The notes beneath the pieces were generated by a model. The model saw only the letters and a list, made by a program, of their open reading frames with translations. It was not told where the DNA came from and searched no databases. The position numbers were made by a program, and so were the translations under genes. Positions 9,770-20,529 of a stretch of 64,000 nucleotides of DNA are shown here, in pieces (positions within the stretch are counted from its first letter, which is position 1; the number at the start of each line of letters is the position of its first letter). This stretch comes from Yponomeuta sedellus (lineage: Eukaryota; Arthropoda; Insecta; Lepidoptera; Yponomeutidae), in assembly GCA_934045075.1 (NCBI GenBank), contig OW203734.1:13638016-13702015 (forward strand), read 5' to 3'.

Positions 9770-10905
9770 TACACAAACACTTCATTTTCACTTTGTACAC
9801 TAACGAAAGGTTTGATAAGAAGAGTTTAATAACTGAAACTTTATTTTAACCGACGTATGTCACAAATTAGAAATCGTCGTAGGTACGAATTACGATGTCT
9901 ACTTCACACAGACTAAATTTGTCAAACTAATAGTGTTGCCAGTCTGTGCTTACCATTTAGTACGCCGGTATGCTTGAAAAGGTATACGGTTTGGAGTTAA
10001 AAGTTATACGATACGATATTTTATATAAATGAAATAAGCTCGATTGTAAATAAGCTAAGATAATAGTTTATTTTTCTGTCCACAAATTACATTCGTATTA
10101 AAAATAACATTGGATAAATAATACAATACAACAGAATGCACTATTTGTGGAAAGACTGGAGCCTAAACTAGATCAAAAGATCTGTATCTTAGGTTTCCAG
10201 GCCTCCCGGTCTACAAAAGAACGGTATTATATTGGACGCATCATCAGCATAAGGTGTAAAGTTAGTATAAAAAATGACAGATGTTTGCAAAACTTATATA
10301 AAAGAGACTAAAATGTACGTGTATATAACTGTGTGTGCATGTGTGTGTCTGCTCAGCCCTACGACCGGAGTCTTGGATTCGGGCTTCAACCACTGAGCAG
10401 AGGGTGTGTGAAAAGGTAGGATGAGTGTATATTTGTGCATTATGGCAGTGATGTGTGTTAAAAGTTTGTACTAGTAAGTCTAACGGAAGGTGAGAAGTAA
10501 AATGAGCTATTATCACATCAATTTCAAAAATGTTCGATCATAAGAAAGAGTGTTTAAGTATGCTGTTAATTTCTGTTTCAGTTCATATTTAGTAAGATCA
10601 AATATATTTAATCAAATATTTCGCCCAAACTTCGGTCAAGTGCGTGTCGGGCCACGCGCATCATAGGATTCCGTAGAACTACTTGCGCCTCCTTATTACA
10701 AATCTTAAAAGTTTATTTAAATTTCAATAGAATTAGTACGAAATCTTCCTTTTTTTACGTTTGTAGACTATATTATAGACTAGTTACTAGTTTGTAGACT
10801 TACTCGTTATCTTGTAAAGCCTATGTAGTATATTCCGGTTACTTTAGGACCGTACACACCATACACTTTGAACCTACATGAAATGCTGAAATATCTAATT
10901 TACAC
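9770..10905. other. No gene recognised
   Basis: Contains a TG-rich patch at 10320-10350 and a short stretch at ~10625-10680 (caagtgcgtgtcgggccacg, ggattccgtag). I recognise that stretch as part of a widespread lepidopteran repeat. No coding evidence. Confidence 0.4.
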
Positions 10906-10907
10906 AG

Positions 10908-10965
10908 TGTGGAATTGGCCGTCTTATCGCTGAGAGCTATCTCTTCCAGACAGCCTTAAGATGAA
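10908..10965 (-). mobile_element. LINE 3' end fragment
   Basis: On the minus strand: aaggctgtctggaagagata, then 'agcgataagacggcc', the conserved 3' UTR box of lepidopteran LINEs. Confidence 0.65.
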
Positions 10966-11049
10966 TAGGATTAAAAAATAAAGAGTAGGTAGGTAGTAGG
11001 TAGACTCTGCTGCGTATTTTGTACAGAAGTCGGATTTTATTTTAATATT

Positions 11050-11225
11050 TTGTATAGAATCAGGCGTTACTTTGCGGAAATCCATAATAGTGTCTTCCCA
11101 CTTTTTTCCCACTTTTTCTTGAAAGTGGGAGGGAGGGCGGTGCATTAGCTAACCGCATGGTGCTTGTGGGATTTTTGACGGAATTCAGCAAAGTAATTTT
11201 AACTTTTTAATGCTTTTAATATTTT
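11050..11225. mobile_element. Foldback element (family F), copy 1
   Basis: Starts cgttactttgcggaaatcca and continues into the arm sequence in reverse (gggagggagggcggtgcatt, aaccgcatggtg, 'gcggaattcagcaaag'-like). The 12-bp start is shared with copies at 33197-33675 and 61301-61515. Only part of one arm remains. Confidence 0.65.
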
Positions 11226-12620
11226 AATTTTTTTAAATAGACAATGTGGCTTTAATAACTATTGCATGTAGTATATTTTTTACTAAGGGAATAATAACCA
11301 CGACAGTAAATTGTGTATTTTGACTTATATTCTGGTTTAATAAGTGCAACGGTACCTTACACTTATAGGTGTTATTGGTCTATTCTACATCTGGCTCTTG
11401 ATTTTTCTTGGGTTTGCTACCCTAGGAAACTACATATTTCAACTTAAATTCCGGATTTCTAGGTTCAACGTCGTAACAATGTCGAACAGACACAGAGAAT
11501 GTCAATGAATACTGAATGAAAGTATTTGATGAACAAAGTGTTTCTTACATCAAAACATAACTTAATTTTTTTGCCTTAAAATTTGAAGTTCTCAATTTCC
11601 ATCTCAGAGTCTTCATCAGAACATTACCAGATTACCCTGGGACAAATTTTACGCTATATTTTCTGAAACATAATAAGCATATTACTAATGGATGGGCCTC
11701 ATTACGCCTTTTCTTCATATCTGAAAGTCTTCATTAGATCTTCACCAAATTAAAATGAAAGTAATGGGATGATATACCTAGTCGAACAAAATAAAATTTA
11801 TCCAAATCGGTTAATATTTGACGAGGATATGCGAAAAAATAGCAAAAAAAAGGAATATATGCATCGAACTGATAACCTCCTCCTTTTTTGAAGTCGGTTA
11901 AAAATACTTTATTTTATTTAGAACTAAACACGACTTGTGCTATGCTTACTATATGTCGTATGTTAGATATTGATATTAATGAAAAAGTCTTGCTTGAAAC
12001 GTTGCGTTAGATACTTTTGGAAACAAACCATTTTTATGACTAAAAATATTCGAAAATGGAGTAGTTTGTACCTAAAGCTACAGTGAGGGCGGTCGCAAAA
12101 AAAAGTTACTGGCGGAAGCCAAATAGTAGGGTTTTTGTATTAAAATTTACGATCTGGCAACATACTTAACAATTGATGGTCAAGTGATACTGTACAGATT
12201 AGTTTGCTTGTTTTTTACGCTTGGATTTGGATAACTTCACAAACAGCCAAATTTCTAACAAATAAATACAATTTTGATAGCTTTGTTGTGATTAAAACCC
12301 TCTAAAGATTGCGAAGTTATAAAAAACTGAAATATAAGTAATTTATTGCAGATACAATCCTTACAAGCAACGTTTTTGTGCTCCGAATATTAAGGTAGAA
12401 TTTCCAGTTCACAAAGTGGCAATACCGGTTGACCGACCGAGTAGCACAGTGAAACTGCATGAGTATGACAAGAGCATGACAAGGTTCATACAGCGACAGA
12501 GCCAGAGTAATGCATGTAAAAGCAGGGGAATACGGTTGTTGTAATGTCATGCGTTGGCATTACTCTTGTCATGCCATTGCTCGAACATTGTTTGTAATTT
12601 AAGAGAATCGACGCCCTGGT
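11226..12620. other. No gene recognised
   Basis: About 1.4 kb of AT-rich sequence. Only the motif at ~11870-11905 (ttttgaagtcggttaaaa) is familiar, as the end of a widespread lepidopteran repeat. It occurs again in antisense at 60110-60150. Confidence 0.4.
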
Positions 12621-12626
12621 TGACTG

Positions 12627-12685
12627 CATGTCAAATGATTTTGTATGACATTACAGTTCACCATAATTGGTATCATAATTATCAT
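12627..12685 (+). repeat. Short dispersed repeat (family D)
   Basis: About 58 bp (catgtcaaatgattttgtat ... cataattggtatca) almost identical to 25188-25245. Its nature is unknown. Confidence 0.7.
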
Positions 12686-12758
12686 TTAATATTAAATTAT
12701 TTAGCGGTATACTGTGTTAACGCAAACTTTCAATACTGATACTTGAAATTAAAAAGTC

Positions 12759-12960
12759 TTAAAAACCTATTTAGAGGCTGAAAATTCCGCCCATACCGGG
12801 ACTCGAACCCTCGAACTCTGGCTAACCGTGCCAGCGCTCTCCCAACTGAGCTAATGGGCAAGTATCGGCATCAGCAAAATTTCGAACATCTTTACAATAT
12901 TCTCTGTATTATTTACAGGTGTCCTTAGCACGGGTTAGTGCAACAAAAAAAAAAGAATAT
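12759..12960 (+). mobile_element. SINE family C, inverted head plus tail, 12-bp target duplication
   Basis: Flanked by aattaaaaagtc at 12747-12758 and 12961-12972. It starts ttaaaaacctatttagagg, carries the whole tRNA-like head and 5' leader in antisense, and ends with the sense tail (gtccttagcacgggttagtg) and an A-rich run. It is the clearest example of the inverted arrangement. Confidence 0.88.
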
Positions 12961-13105
12961 AATTAAAAAGTCGTTCAATAAATACATTGTATTATATAGT
13001 AATAGGCCTAAATAGTATAGTTCGATAAGACTTCTGTTCGAATGCAAGACTAAGGTTTTATTTCGTGTTTGTCCGACTAGTTATACTATTTGTTATACTG
13101 TGTAG

Positions 13106-13385
13106 TATCTTCTTCTTCTTTAGGCTATATTAGTCCACTGCCGGACATAGCCCTCCCCTAATGAGCGCCATAGCGCAAGTTTGTGCCATCATTAGGGGGT
13201 AATGCCCATAATCCCCACGCTGGGTATGCGGGTGGGGATCGCAGTGTGGTGGAATTGTACTGCAGGAGGCGCTGCTGCCCACCCCCCAGTTCCGGTCCCT
13301 TAGTCGCCTTTTACGACACCCGCGGGAAGAATTTGGGTTGGTGCTATTCTCCAGGCCGACACCACACAGCAAACTTTGTAGTATA
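13106..13385 (-). mobile_element. LINE 3' UTR fragment (family I)
   Basis: On the minus strand it reads cttcccgcgggtgtcgtaaa, then aggcgactaagggac, a GC-rich middle, and the end 'aggggagggctatgtccggc', 'agtggactaatatagcc'. This is a typical 3' end of a lepidopteran non-LTR element. Shorter copies lie at 18366, 22525, 40078 and 54085. The overlapping ORFs have no meaning. Confidence 0.75.
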
Positions 13386-13424
13386 ACAAATAGTATATCT
13401 ACTCGAAAATACCCTTGATTTCCA

Positions 13425-13560
13425 GTGCGAGCATGTATCAATAACTTTGTTTCTTAAGTTATGTACATTTGTGAAGTTATATTTGCAATACAACTCGCTA
13501 GGAGAAGGAAAACATCGTGAGGAAACCCGAGCGTCTGAAGTATTCAAATACAATACTGCT
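13425..13560 (+). mobile_element. SINE family B, 5'-truncated
   Basis: Begins at the end of the head (gcatgtatcaataactttg) and keeps the body (ttatgtacatttgtgaag, gaaggaaaacatcgtgagg). Confidence 0.65.
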
Positions 13561-13630
13561 TGAAATTGCCAGTACACGCTGGGCACCCGTCACGCTACTC
13601 ACATAAACAGGACGCCTGTTAGCCTCCACC

Positions 13631-13778
13631 TCTAAGGGCCGATTCGACCAAACTATTTATGCTTGGTATAAGTGCTAATCTTGGAATAAATCGAGAAATT
13701 CTCTTGTTAAATTGTAGATTTATTCCAAGATTAGCACTTATACCAAGCATAAATAGTTTGGTCGAATCGGCCCTTAGA
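13631..13778. mobile_element. Perfect-palindrome MITE (family L)
   Basis: Two 61-bp arms (13631-13691 and 13718-13778) are exact inverted repeats around a 26-bp loop. The outer ends read taagggccgattcgaccaaa. There is no coding capacity. I could not settle the target duplication, so the superfamily is unassigned. Confidence 0.85.
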
Positions 13779-13890
13779 CTTCTAAGAGGTATAACGTGTA
13801 TTTTGCGTGTTGCTGATTGTAATCAGCATTCAGGAGTAGTAGCAATTTACGGAAGTGCACATTTCGTAGAATGGTGGTCTTAATTATAGG

Positions 13891-14080
13891 GTAAATAAAT
13901 TTGAAATAGTAAATCAGTAAGATTTATAACACAATCCAGTGAAGTTATATCCACCTGCACTGCACTTCTAACGGAACATATGATGGTGATGAAAATAAAT
14001 TTAAAATAGTAAATCAGTAAGATTTATAAGACAATCCTGTGAATTTATATCAACCTGCACTGCACTTCTAAGAGAACATT
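13891..14080 (+). repeat. Two-copy tandem duplication, 100-bp period
   Basis: Units 13891-13980 and 13991-14080 share aaatagtaaatcagtaagat and 'cctgcactgcacttctaa', with scattered differences. Confidence 0.8.
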
Positions 14081-14175
14081 AATATCCAACATCTAAGCAC
14101 TACAGAAAGTGAACTATTAGGGCCAGTTTCTGATTTGAGAATTTCACTTAGTAAATACTTAAGTAACATAACATA

Positions 14176-14368
14176 ACATTTACATACAGGCACATACATT
14201 GCTTCTGACCCCACACTAGGATACCCTGTGTCGTGGGATAGAAACAACGACATCACAAACATGTGAACATCCAAGACCTGGGATTTTTTTTTAGTCCACA
14301 GCCGGGATTCGAACCCTGGACCTCTGGCATGGCAGGCAGATGCGCTACCGCTAAGCCACACGAAGCCA
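14176..14368 (-). mobile_element. SINE family S with tRNA-Gly-like head
   Basis: The head, on the minus strand at 14301-14368, has cttcgtgtggcttagcggta (A-box) and ggttcgaatcccggc (B-box), with a GCC-containing anticodon region as in tRNA-Gly. The body contains the 'cacagggtatcctagtgtgg' block, and the copy ends gcctgtatgtaaatg. The acceptor stem and anticodon stem are imperfect, so this is a SINE and not a working tRNA gene. Confidence 0.75.
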
Positions 14369-14426
14369 AGTAGGTAACGTTCTGTCACGCTCTTTGCTGA
14401 GGAATTCGTAGAGACACCACTACAGT

Positions 14427-14572
14427 GTCATGCAATCCACTCCATCCAAAGGTTGTCTGGAAGAGATCGCTTTTAGCGACAAGGGCGCTACTTGTATAAC
14501 ATTATTTAGATTTAAGAAATCATGGTTGTATGCTTCCGGTTGTGCAATAAAGTTCTCTATCTATCTGTCTAT
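14427..14572 (+). mobile_element. LINE 3' end, 5'-truncated, 7-bp target duplication
   Basis: Contains aaaggttgtctggaagagat and 'cttttagcgacaagggcgc', and ends gcaataaagttctctatc plus a ctat repeat. ctacagt occurs at 14420-14426 and 14573-14579. Confidence 0.8.
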
Positions 14573-14635
14573 CTACAGTAAAGTATTTACTAAGTAGAAT
14601 TCTCAATTTAGAAACTGGTTCTTAGACACTCAGTC

Positions 14636-14957
14636 CCAACATAAAGACAATATTATTTCGGCAAAAGCGACAAATGGTAGAGACGTTACCGGATATATTT
14701 CTAAGTCGTAACTCGGTAAGCTTCGATATGGCAGCAATATTTTTTATGTAGTGCGAAATAAAACTCACGGAGTAAGAAGGTCGTATAAGATACTTTTATT
14801 GGGGACACATACAGGCTTTTCGGGAGTGGTGCTTGACGTATCAAGTGTTGGTTGTATTCGAGTTTGTACCTAAATATAAATATACATATTCGGGGGTTTT
14901 AGGTAACGTTTCGGTCAAGATTGTTCTCTGAACTAAAACTTTCGTAAGCACAACACA
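14636..14957. other. No gene recognised
   Basis: Nothing shared or coding was seen. Confidence 0.4.
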
Positions 14958-15150
14958 TTGTAGACTTTTAGTCCGGATCTACTTACGGGTGCCGTTAAAT
15001 CGGAAGAGTCCGACCAGGTGAGACGAGCAACCGACGACGCGAGCTCCGTCTCTGTTCACCATGATTAAGCTCTGCGAATCGGAGCGAAACCTAGTCGGAC
15101 TCTTCCGATATAACAACACCCGTAAGTAGATCCGGACTAAAAGTCTACAA
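14958..15150. mobile_element. Palindromic MITE with family P core
   Basis: Exact 34-bp inverted ends lie at 14958-14991 and 15117-15150 (ttgtagacttttagtccgga). An inner inverted pair (atcggaagagtccgacca / ctagtcggactcttccgat) surrounds 'accatgattaagctctgcg', the core amplified at 3037-3860. Confidence 0.8.
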
Positions 15151-15204
15151 AGATAGTTCTCCTTCATAGCGTGTCGATGGCAATTTAATGTTTCGTTCGT
15201 TATC

Positions 15205-15530
15205 TACCCTAGTATGTCTCCACTGCTGGGGCACGGGTCTCTTCCTGCATCGGAGGAAGACCATACTCCACCACGGGGGCCAAGTTCGGATTCGTGGAGT
15301 ATTGTATGACAGTGGTGGGCCTTGCTGTCAGAAGCCACTGACATGGCTCAACGACTGCCATTACATGACAGCCGGGACCAACGGCATAAAGTGCCTTGCG
15401 AAGCACGGAAGCGTTAGGAAAAATGCCACTAGCGGTAGCCACAGGACGGTTACCCATTCTGCACCTGACCGCGCCTGTTGTTCCTTAACTCAAGTGATTG
15501 ATTCCAATCACACGGTTCGATTAAGCTCGA
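15205..15530 (-). mobile_element. 5S-derived SINE (A1)
   Basis: Antisense copy from the 3' end (tgtctccactgctggggcac) to the 5S-like head (accgcgcctgttg, 'ccttaactcaagtgattgat'). It lacks part of the middle ('aagttatcaagccgcc'). The ORFs on both strands are accidental. Confidence 0.82.
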
Positions 15531-15860
15531 TTAATGTTTACATAATGTTTATAAAAACTACTTTGCGACGCTGACTTATCATCTAAAATAACTGAAATGC
15601 ACGCAAGTGAGAATTGAAGAAAACCGAAAGTATATTTTAACAATAGTTAATCAATCTTTATCTCCGTTTGACATTGACATAGTCACAATTCCAGTTAAAA
15701 ACGTAAAAAAGCGATAGTTAAAGTTAAAAACATAAAAAAGTTGGTCGGCGGCGATAATGTTACAAAATAATATTTTATACGAAACTGACTGCGTTTCTTG
15801 AGATTGTTTTAAAATAATCTGACAAATTGAAAATAATAACTTCCACACAACAAATTCACT
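15531..15860. other. No gene recognised
   Basis: AT-rich. A short repeated phrase (gttaaaaacgtaaaaaagcg / gttaaaaacataaaaaagtt) occurs at 15693-15742. Confidence 0.4.
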
Positions 15861-15861
15861 T

Positions 15862-15925
15862 ATCCTGGTCCCAAACTAGGATAACAACGGTAACAAAGCA
15901 GCGATATCACAACATGGAAACGCAC
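15862..15925 (-). mobile_element. SINE family S tail fragment
   Basis: tggtcccaaactaggataac and 'gcgatatcacaacatgg' match the antisense S tail. Confidence 0.6.
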
Positions 15926-16420
15926 TGGCCATTAGTAATATCAATCATTAGTTTATACATAAACAAATCGGTTTAAAATCACACATTGGCATATAATCTC
16001 CATAAATTCGTAGAAAATACAAATGAGACATTCGAGTTCGCTGCTGATAAAGACTCAAGATGCTAATGCACACTGTGGCGCACCCGATAAATCTAACAAC
16101 GTGCATACGTACATGCCCTTACGTCGACACAAGTGAAATCAGTGCAGCCATTGTGAACGCCTGGCCTGGCGCCAGAAACGCTAAAATAATTACGCCAGAG
16201 GCTTAGGAGTGACATTCCAAAATGAGCACGGGATTTCAAATTCCTGGTCGCGAATCAGTGACATTTACCTGGGTGTTTGGCCACTAACTTCGCACCCTTT
16301 GCCAAAGGAAAAGAGAGTGGCAAAGGATAAATTAAAGATGGTATAGTTTGGCTAAGAGACTAAACCTCTATTTACCGTACACTAACAAGGCGTTAATAAT
16401 ATTAACAACATTCATACAAT
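15926..16420. other. No gene recognised
   Basis: Nothing shared with the rest of the window and no coding signal. Confidence 0.4.
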
Positions 16421-16423
16421 GAC

Positions 16424-16830
16424 TTGTTTTGGTCCCAAACTAGGATACCCTGTGCTTCAACTCTTTATTATGTCCCCACTGTTGGGGCACGGGTCTCTTC
16501 CTGTATCGCAGGAAGGTTAAGCCATACTCCACCACGGGGGCCAAGTCCGGGTTGGTGGAGGATTGTAAGACAGTAGCGGGCCTTACTGTCAGAAGTTAAC
16601 AAGCCGCCCAGGAGGCCTCTGACATGGCTTAACGACTGCCATTACATGACAGCCGGCACCAACGGCACAACGTGCCTTGTAAAGCACGGAAGCGCTCGGA
16701 AAAAATGCCACTAGCGGTAGTCACGACATGGTCACCCATCTTGCACCTGACCGCGCCTGTTGTTGCTTAACCCAAGGGATTGATTCCAATCACTAGGTTC
16801 CGCTAGGCCACGAGCGCTTCAGTGTGCTTG
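16424..16830 (-). mobile_element. 5S-derived SINE (A1), near full length, abutting an S-SINE tail
   Basis: 16424-16455 is an antisense S tail (tcccaaactaggataccctg). From 16456 the 5S SINE runs antisense from its 3' end (tccccactgttggggcacgg) to the head (cgcgcctgttgttgcttaac, ggccacgagcgctt). All blocks of the 800-1164 copy are present. Confidence 0.85.
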
Positions 16831-18364
16831 CAAACAAAAGAAAACTGACAGCTAGTGATTGTAAGTGTAAACTATTTCAAAATATGGTTAGTGTACGAGG
16901 AGCCGGAGGTAAATCTAGATAAGGAAACTGTCCCTGTCCGATTGAAATATCTTCGTTTGAGACTTTCTATTATCTAAAGATGAGGATTGAAGAAGTAAAA
17001 AGTCAGATGAGGATTGAAAACTTTTTGTCAAAGCAATGACTGACTATAATTTGAATTCCGATTCCAAATTGAAAAAGTTAACCAATGAGACAGTTCTCAT
17101 CAATTGTCTTAGAAATCGTCAACTGCAAAAATCTCAACTTCAACTTTTGGAAGACTGGAAGACACCCCAAACCAAATGTAGTGTCCTTTTCGAAGCATCC
17201 AAAATATATTTCCACCAGAGTAAAAACTGGTATTTCATGTCAACCAGAGCTTTCGTTTTGTTGCGTTTCCACTACTGCCGCCACAGCGCAAACACTTAGC
17301 TGAGAACGGTAAAATTTCCCACTTCTCATATTGTTCTAGCTGAAGTCTAAAGTTTTCGACAAGTCCGATGCAGTTGCGGCTAAGTTTGATCAAAGATACA
17401 GGAAGTTTGAGACGTTAAATTCATAACGAAAATAGAAACAGAGGCTCAGCTTGAATACGTAATATTATTATTCGACCATCAAGAACGCTTAAAATTATTT
17501 GCATGTTTAATCGCATCGTATCTATCAACGTTCCATGGAATTATGATCGCTGTAATTGTTGATCAACATTTAGCTTTTTACTCGACAGTGTATTATTTTT
17601 TTATATCCATAGAGAAAATAAAATGTAATTACACAGAAATATTTTTACTATGTAACAGCTCTTTATATTTGTAGAAAAAATTAAGTGTGGTTGAACTCAG
17701 ATTTTTTTTATTTCTTTAACCTCTTAAGAGTATTTTTATTTATTTAACCCCAACAACCTCAATACGTATGTCCACAGACGTGAATCTATGTTCATCTTCT
17801 TTGTATATTGAACCGCAGATATATTCAGCTTCATCTTCTTGTTTAGATAACATGTGAAATGCAACCTTGCAATTTGCTTGGATTTTTAGTATATTTTTCT
17901 AGCGACAGTAACTATTTTACTTCTGTAAATTTAAATATCTTATTTATTGTACGACATGGTGAATTTGTAAACACAAACTTGTTTTCTTGGAGAAAGTCGG
18001 TTTTCCGTGACGAAGCAGGTTCAGGATCCATTTCACGTGGCTCAAACAATGAACAATGACTAACAAGAAACTACTCTCAACAAATACCTGCGTCAGATAA
18101 AAACCTCGTTAACACGTTCAATCATTCCGAGGCAAATCACTTCAATAACTTGAGGTAGATAGATTTATTTTTAAAAAGGTTTGGGTTTTCGAAATAGCAA
18201 CAGCGATGTCATATAAAAAAACGCCAAGATATAAAACTTAATTGTATTTATACATTTTAATTCAGTAGTGATAAATATAATAACCATTTCAGTCTATTTA
18301 CAAAAATACTTAAAACAACATTTAGTGACAACATTCAAGGAAGATATTTTTTTAAGTTTCAACA
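16831..18364. other. No gene recognised
   Basis: About 1.5 kb. Two overlapping plus-strand ORFs (17036-17299 and 17085-17303) have no recognisable similarity and no splice or promoter support. Confidence 0.4.
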
Positions 18365-18365
18365 T

Positions 18366-18548
18366 CGTCGTCAGGCTATACTAGTCCACTGCTGGACATA
18401 GCCCTCCCCTAAAGAGCGCCACGTTGTGCTATCATAAGGGTTAATGCCCATAATCCCCACGCTGGGCATCCATGCACTGAACGCGCCCTGTGTTGCTTAA
18501 CCTTTGTGATCGTTTGTGATCACTCAGGCGGCCGGGGCTACGAGCGAT
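18366..18548 (-). mobile_element. LINE-I tail fused to a 5S-SINE (A2) 5' end
   Basis: 18366-18469 is an antisense LINE-I 3' end (ctagtccactgctggacata). At ~18470 it passes directly into the antisense head of subfamily A2 (gcatccatgcactgaacgcg, 'tgttgcttaacctttgtgat', gccggggctacgagcg). Both are partial. Confidence 0.7.
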
Positions 18549-18747
18549 TCGAATCATAACTATTGGAATAAGAGATCATAAAACGAAGCTTCTATCGTCA
18601 TTTATATGTCGTAGTTAAAACCATGCCGTCTGGAATCGGCAGGCTGTGACGATTAAAATCTTCAGTGCATTTGATGTCTTGATGTTATGAACGTAATACC
18701 AAGTTGGTCTACCGCTACGCTTTGCTTATTCTGAAAACAGTAACATA

Positions 18748-19349
18748 CAGTCTATTTATCCTCACTTGTCAAATTGAGTAAACAAGATTCTAACCTCAAA
18801 ATTGACGTTTGTTGCCAAAAATAGATATTTTCTCGTAAGTTCACGAACTTTATTAATAAATTTGGCGTGTTATCAAAAATAGTGTCCCAGGTTACTTCAT
18901 TTATGGAATACGGCAGTTTTCGATGAGAAAGTCAAACTTTATCGGTAGAATCTAGTTAACTAAAGACCTGCGCCGACGAAGGACTATCCCCCGGGTACTT
19001 TTTTGTCCGTCCGTGTCCGTGTATATTTTATAAATAGTGTCGAATATGTAATGCACACGAAAGACTAAAAGTATCTCGTACATATAGTCTCTCAAGTTAC
19101 CGAGGACATTAAGAGACCGGAAAACTTCGGTGTATTCTTTTAAAACACCTTTTCTTTTTCAATTTCATGTATATTACAACACAGTGTAATTTCAGAATAT
19201 TTGCTTCCATAGCGTACGCTTCACTCAATTTCCGGGGAACAAATGACCGCACTCCGTAGGCGTTGAGTCCGCGACAAGTAGTCGGAGGACATTTTTTACG
19301 ATTCAGTCTGCGCAGGCTTTAAAATGGACAAGTAAGGATAAATAGACTG
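18748..19349. mobile_element. Tc1/mariner-type element (family K), long form
   Basis: Same ends as 7407-7631 (cagtctatttatcctcactt ... ggataaatagactg) with TA on both sides (18746-18747, 19350-19351). It is 602 bp, against 225 and 257 bp for the other two copies. The extra interior (~18960-19330) has no ORF of note. Confidence 0.82.
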
Positions 19350-19484
19350 TACTTTAATTCTGAAAAGAGTAACATAGATACATTAGATGTACACTTGTAA
19401 CACAATTACAGTCTTCGATTAAATCGGTGGTACCTGAGTGAAGAAGACTTCTGCGTATTTTTTCTGTACGTCTTACTGTAGGGA

Positions 19485-19600
19485 GAACCCTTCTCTCAGA
19501 GAGAGAGTATGGAATAAATTACCATGCGTACCCACCGCGGATTTGCCATTTCAAGCGCTACCACATTTTTTTCAATGACATAAAGTTTTAAAATTTGTAA
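19485..19600 (-). mobile_element. SINE family J tail fragment
   Basis: cttctctcagagagagagta and 'gcgtacccaccgcgg' match the 3' part of the copies at 30540-30800 and 56325-56576. Confidence 0.55.
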
Positions 19601-19814
19601 TAACCTAAAGACTAGTTTAAATAATCTGTGGTTACGTATTTTCCTTCAAAGTGACTATTTAAAACGCAGTATTAGGATTGTTCTAGGTGAATCGTATTTT
19701 TATAAATCGGAATATACTTGTTACTCTCGTACATAGTTATTTAGTAAAAATATTTATGGGTTCAGGTTTAATTCATGTTCTTTTAGTATTTTTATATAAA
19801 CTGTGGCCTTGTTT

Positions 19815-19882
19815 CTGTTCTCTTCTCTCTCTCTCAGAGAAACGGCCTGTGCCCTGCAGTGGGACGTTTATACTTACATAAA
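19815..19882 (+). mobile_element. J-type 3' tail
   Basis: ctctctctcagagaaacggc then cctgtgccctgcagtgggac, a short 3' end common to several lepidopteran retroposons. Confidence 0.55.
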
Positions 19883-20129
19883 AATGAGTTGTAGTGGCGA
19901 AACTTGACTGCATTTCATAGTCATGATTGTAGATATACTTGCAAACAGTCCTACTTATTGTAGTACTTTCAAAGCAAAATTATAGAGCAATTTACAAATG
20001 GAAAAGTCTCAACTTATAGTGTTATAATTTTCTACAACGACAGCTAGTATTGAAGTAACTTGAGCTATTGAGTATGAATATTACTTTGAATTCCTTAGAT
20101 AAGCACCCCCCCTTGTGTGGACATGACGG

Positions 20130-20365
20130 CCTCAGTGGCGGTTTGGTACGCTGACTGTAAAACCGAAGGTCCCGGGTTCGATCCCCAGCCGGGTCAAACT
20201 AGGAAACGAACTTTTCTAGTTTTTCTCGGGTCTTGGATGTTATATGTATTTATTGTAGTATTAAATCTATCGCCGAGTTAGCGCCAGTAACACAAGTTTT
20301 TTGGTTGTACTTAGTATGGGGCTAACGAGATCTGTGTAATATGTCCATGAATATTTAATTGTTAT
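20130..20365 (+). mobile_element. tRNA-headed SINE (family V)
   Basis: The head has cggcctcagtggcggtttgg and ggttcgatccccagccgggt, with a GTA triplet in the anticodon position. The body is the widespread lepidopteran block: 'gtcttggatgttatatgtat', 'taacacaagttttttgg' and 'tagtatggggctaacgagat'. Not a functional tRNA, because the head runs on without a pairing acceptor stem. Confidence 0.75.
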
Positions 20366-20529
20366 TTATGAAATTGAAACTTTCTAAATCGAAACACAGT
20401 TACGTTTATTAGATTTAGGTTTTATGTTCATCAAAATTATTGTAAATATCGTAATCATTGCATATTTTAACTTACACTAAATTAATTCTATGGAGTGAGT
20501 TCGAATAAGTTTCGGATTCGGTACTCAGA

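Larger units (their letters stand above)
14117..14635. mobile_element. MITE family U with two insertions
   Basis: The left end (gggccagtttctgatttgag, 'cttagtaaatact') and right end ('agtatttactaagtagaatt', ctcaatttagaaactggttc) are inverted repeats. Comparison with the intact copy at 40371-40512 shows the interior split by a SINE (14176-14368) and a LINE 3' fragment (14427-14572). Confidence 0.75.

Noticed and set aside
10979..11010. let-7-like microRNA (gtaggtaggtagtaggtag)
   Set aside because: Only a simple-sequence resemblance. There is no matching hairpin arm.
12627..12685. Repeat D as a 3' transduction carried by SINE C
   Set aside because: At 12.6 kb D lies on the head side of the SINE and outside its target duplication, so the pairing with C tails at 25.2 kb is not explained by transduction from this locus.
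14301..14368. tRNA-Gly(GCC) gene
   Set aside because: The A and B boxes and a GCC triplet are present, but the anticodon stem and acceptor stem do not pair properly, and a SINE body follows.
20135..20205. tRNA gene with GTA anticodon
   Set aside because: No closing acceptor stem, and the sequence continues into a SINE body.
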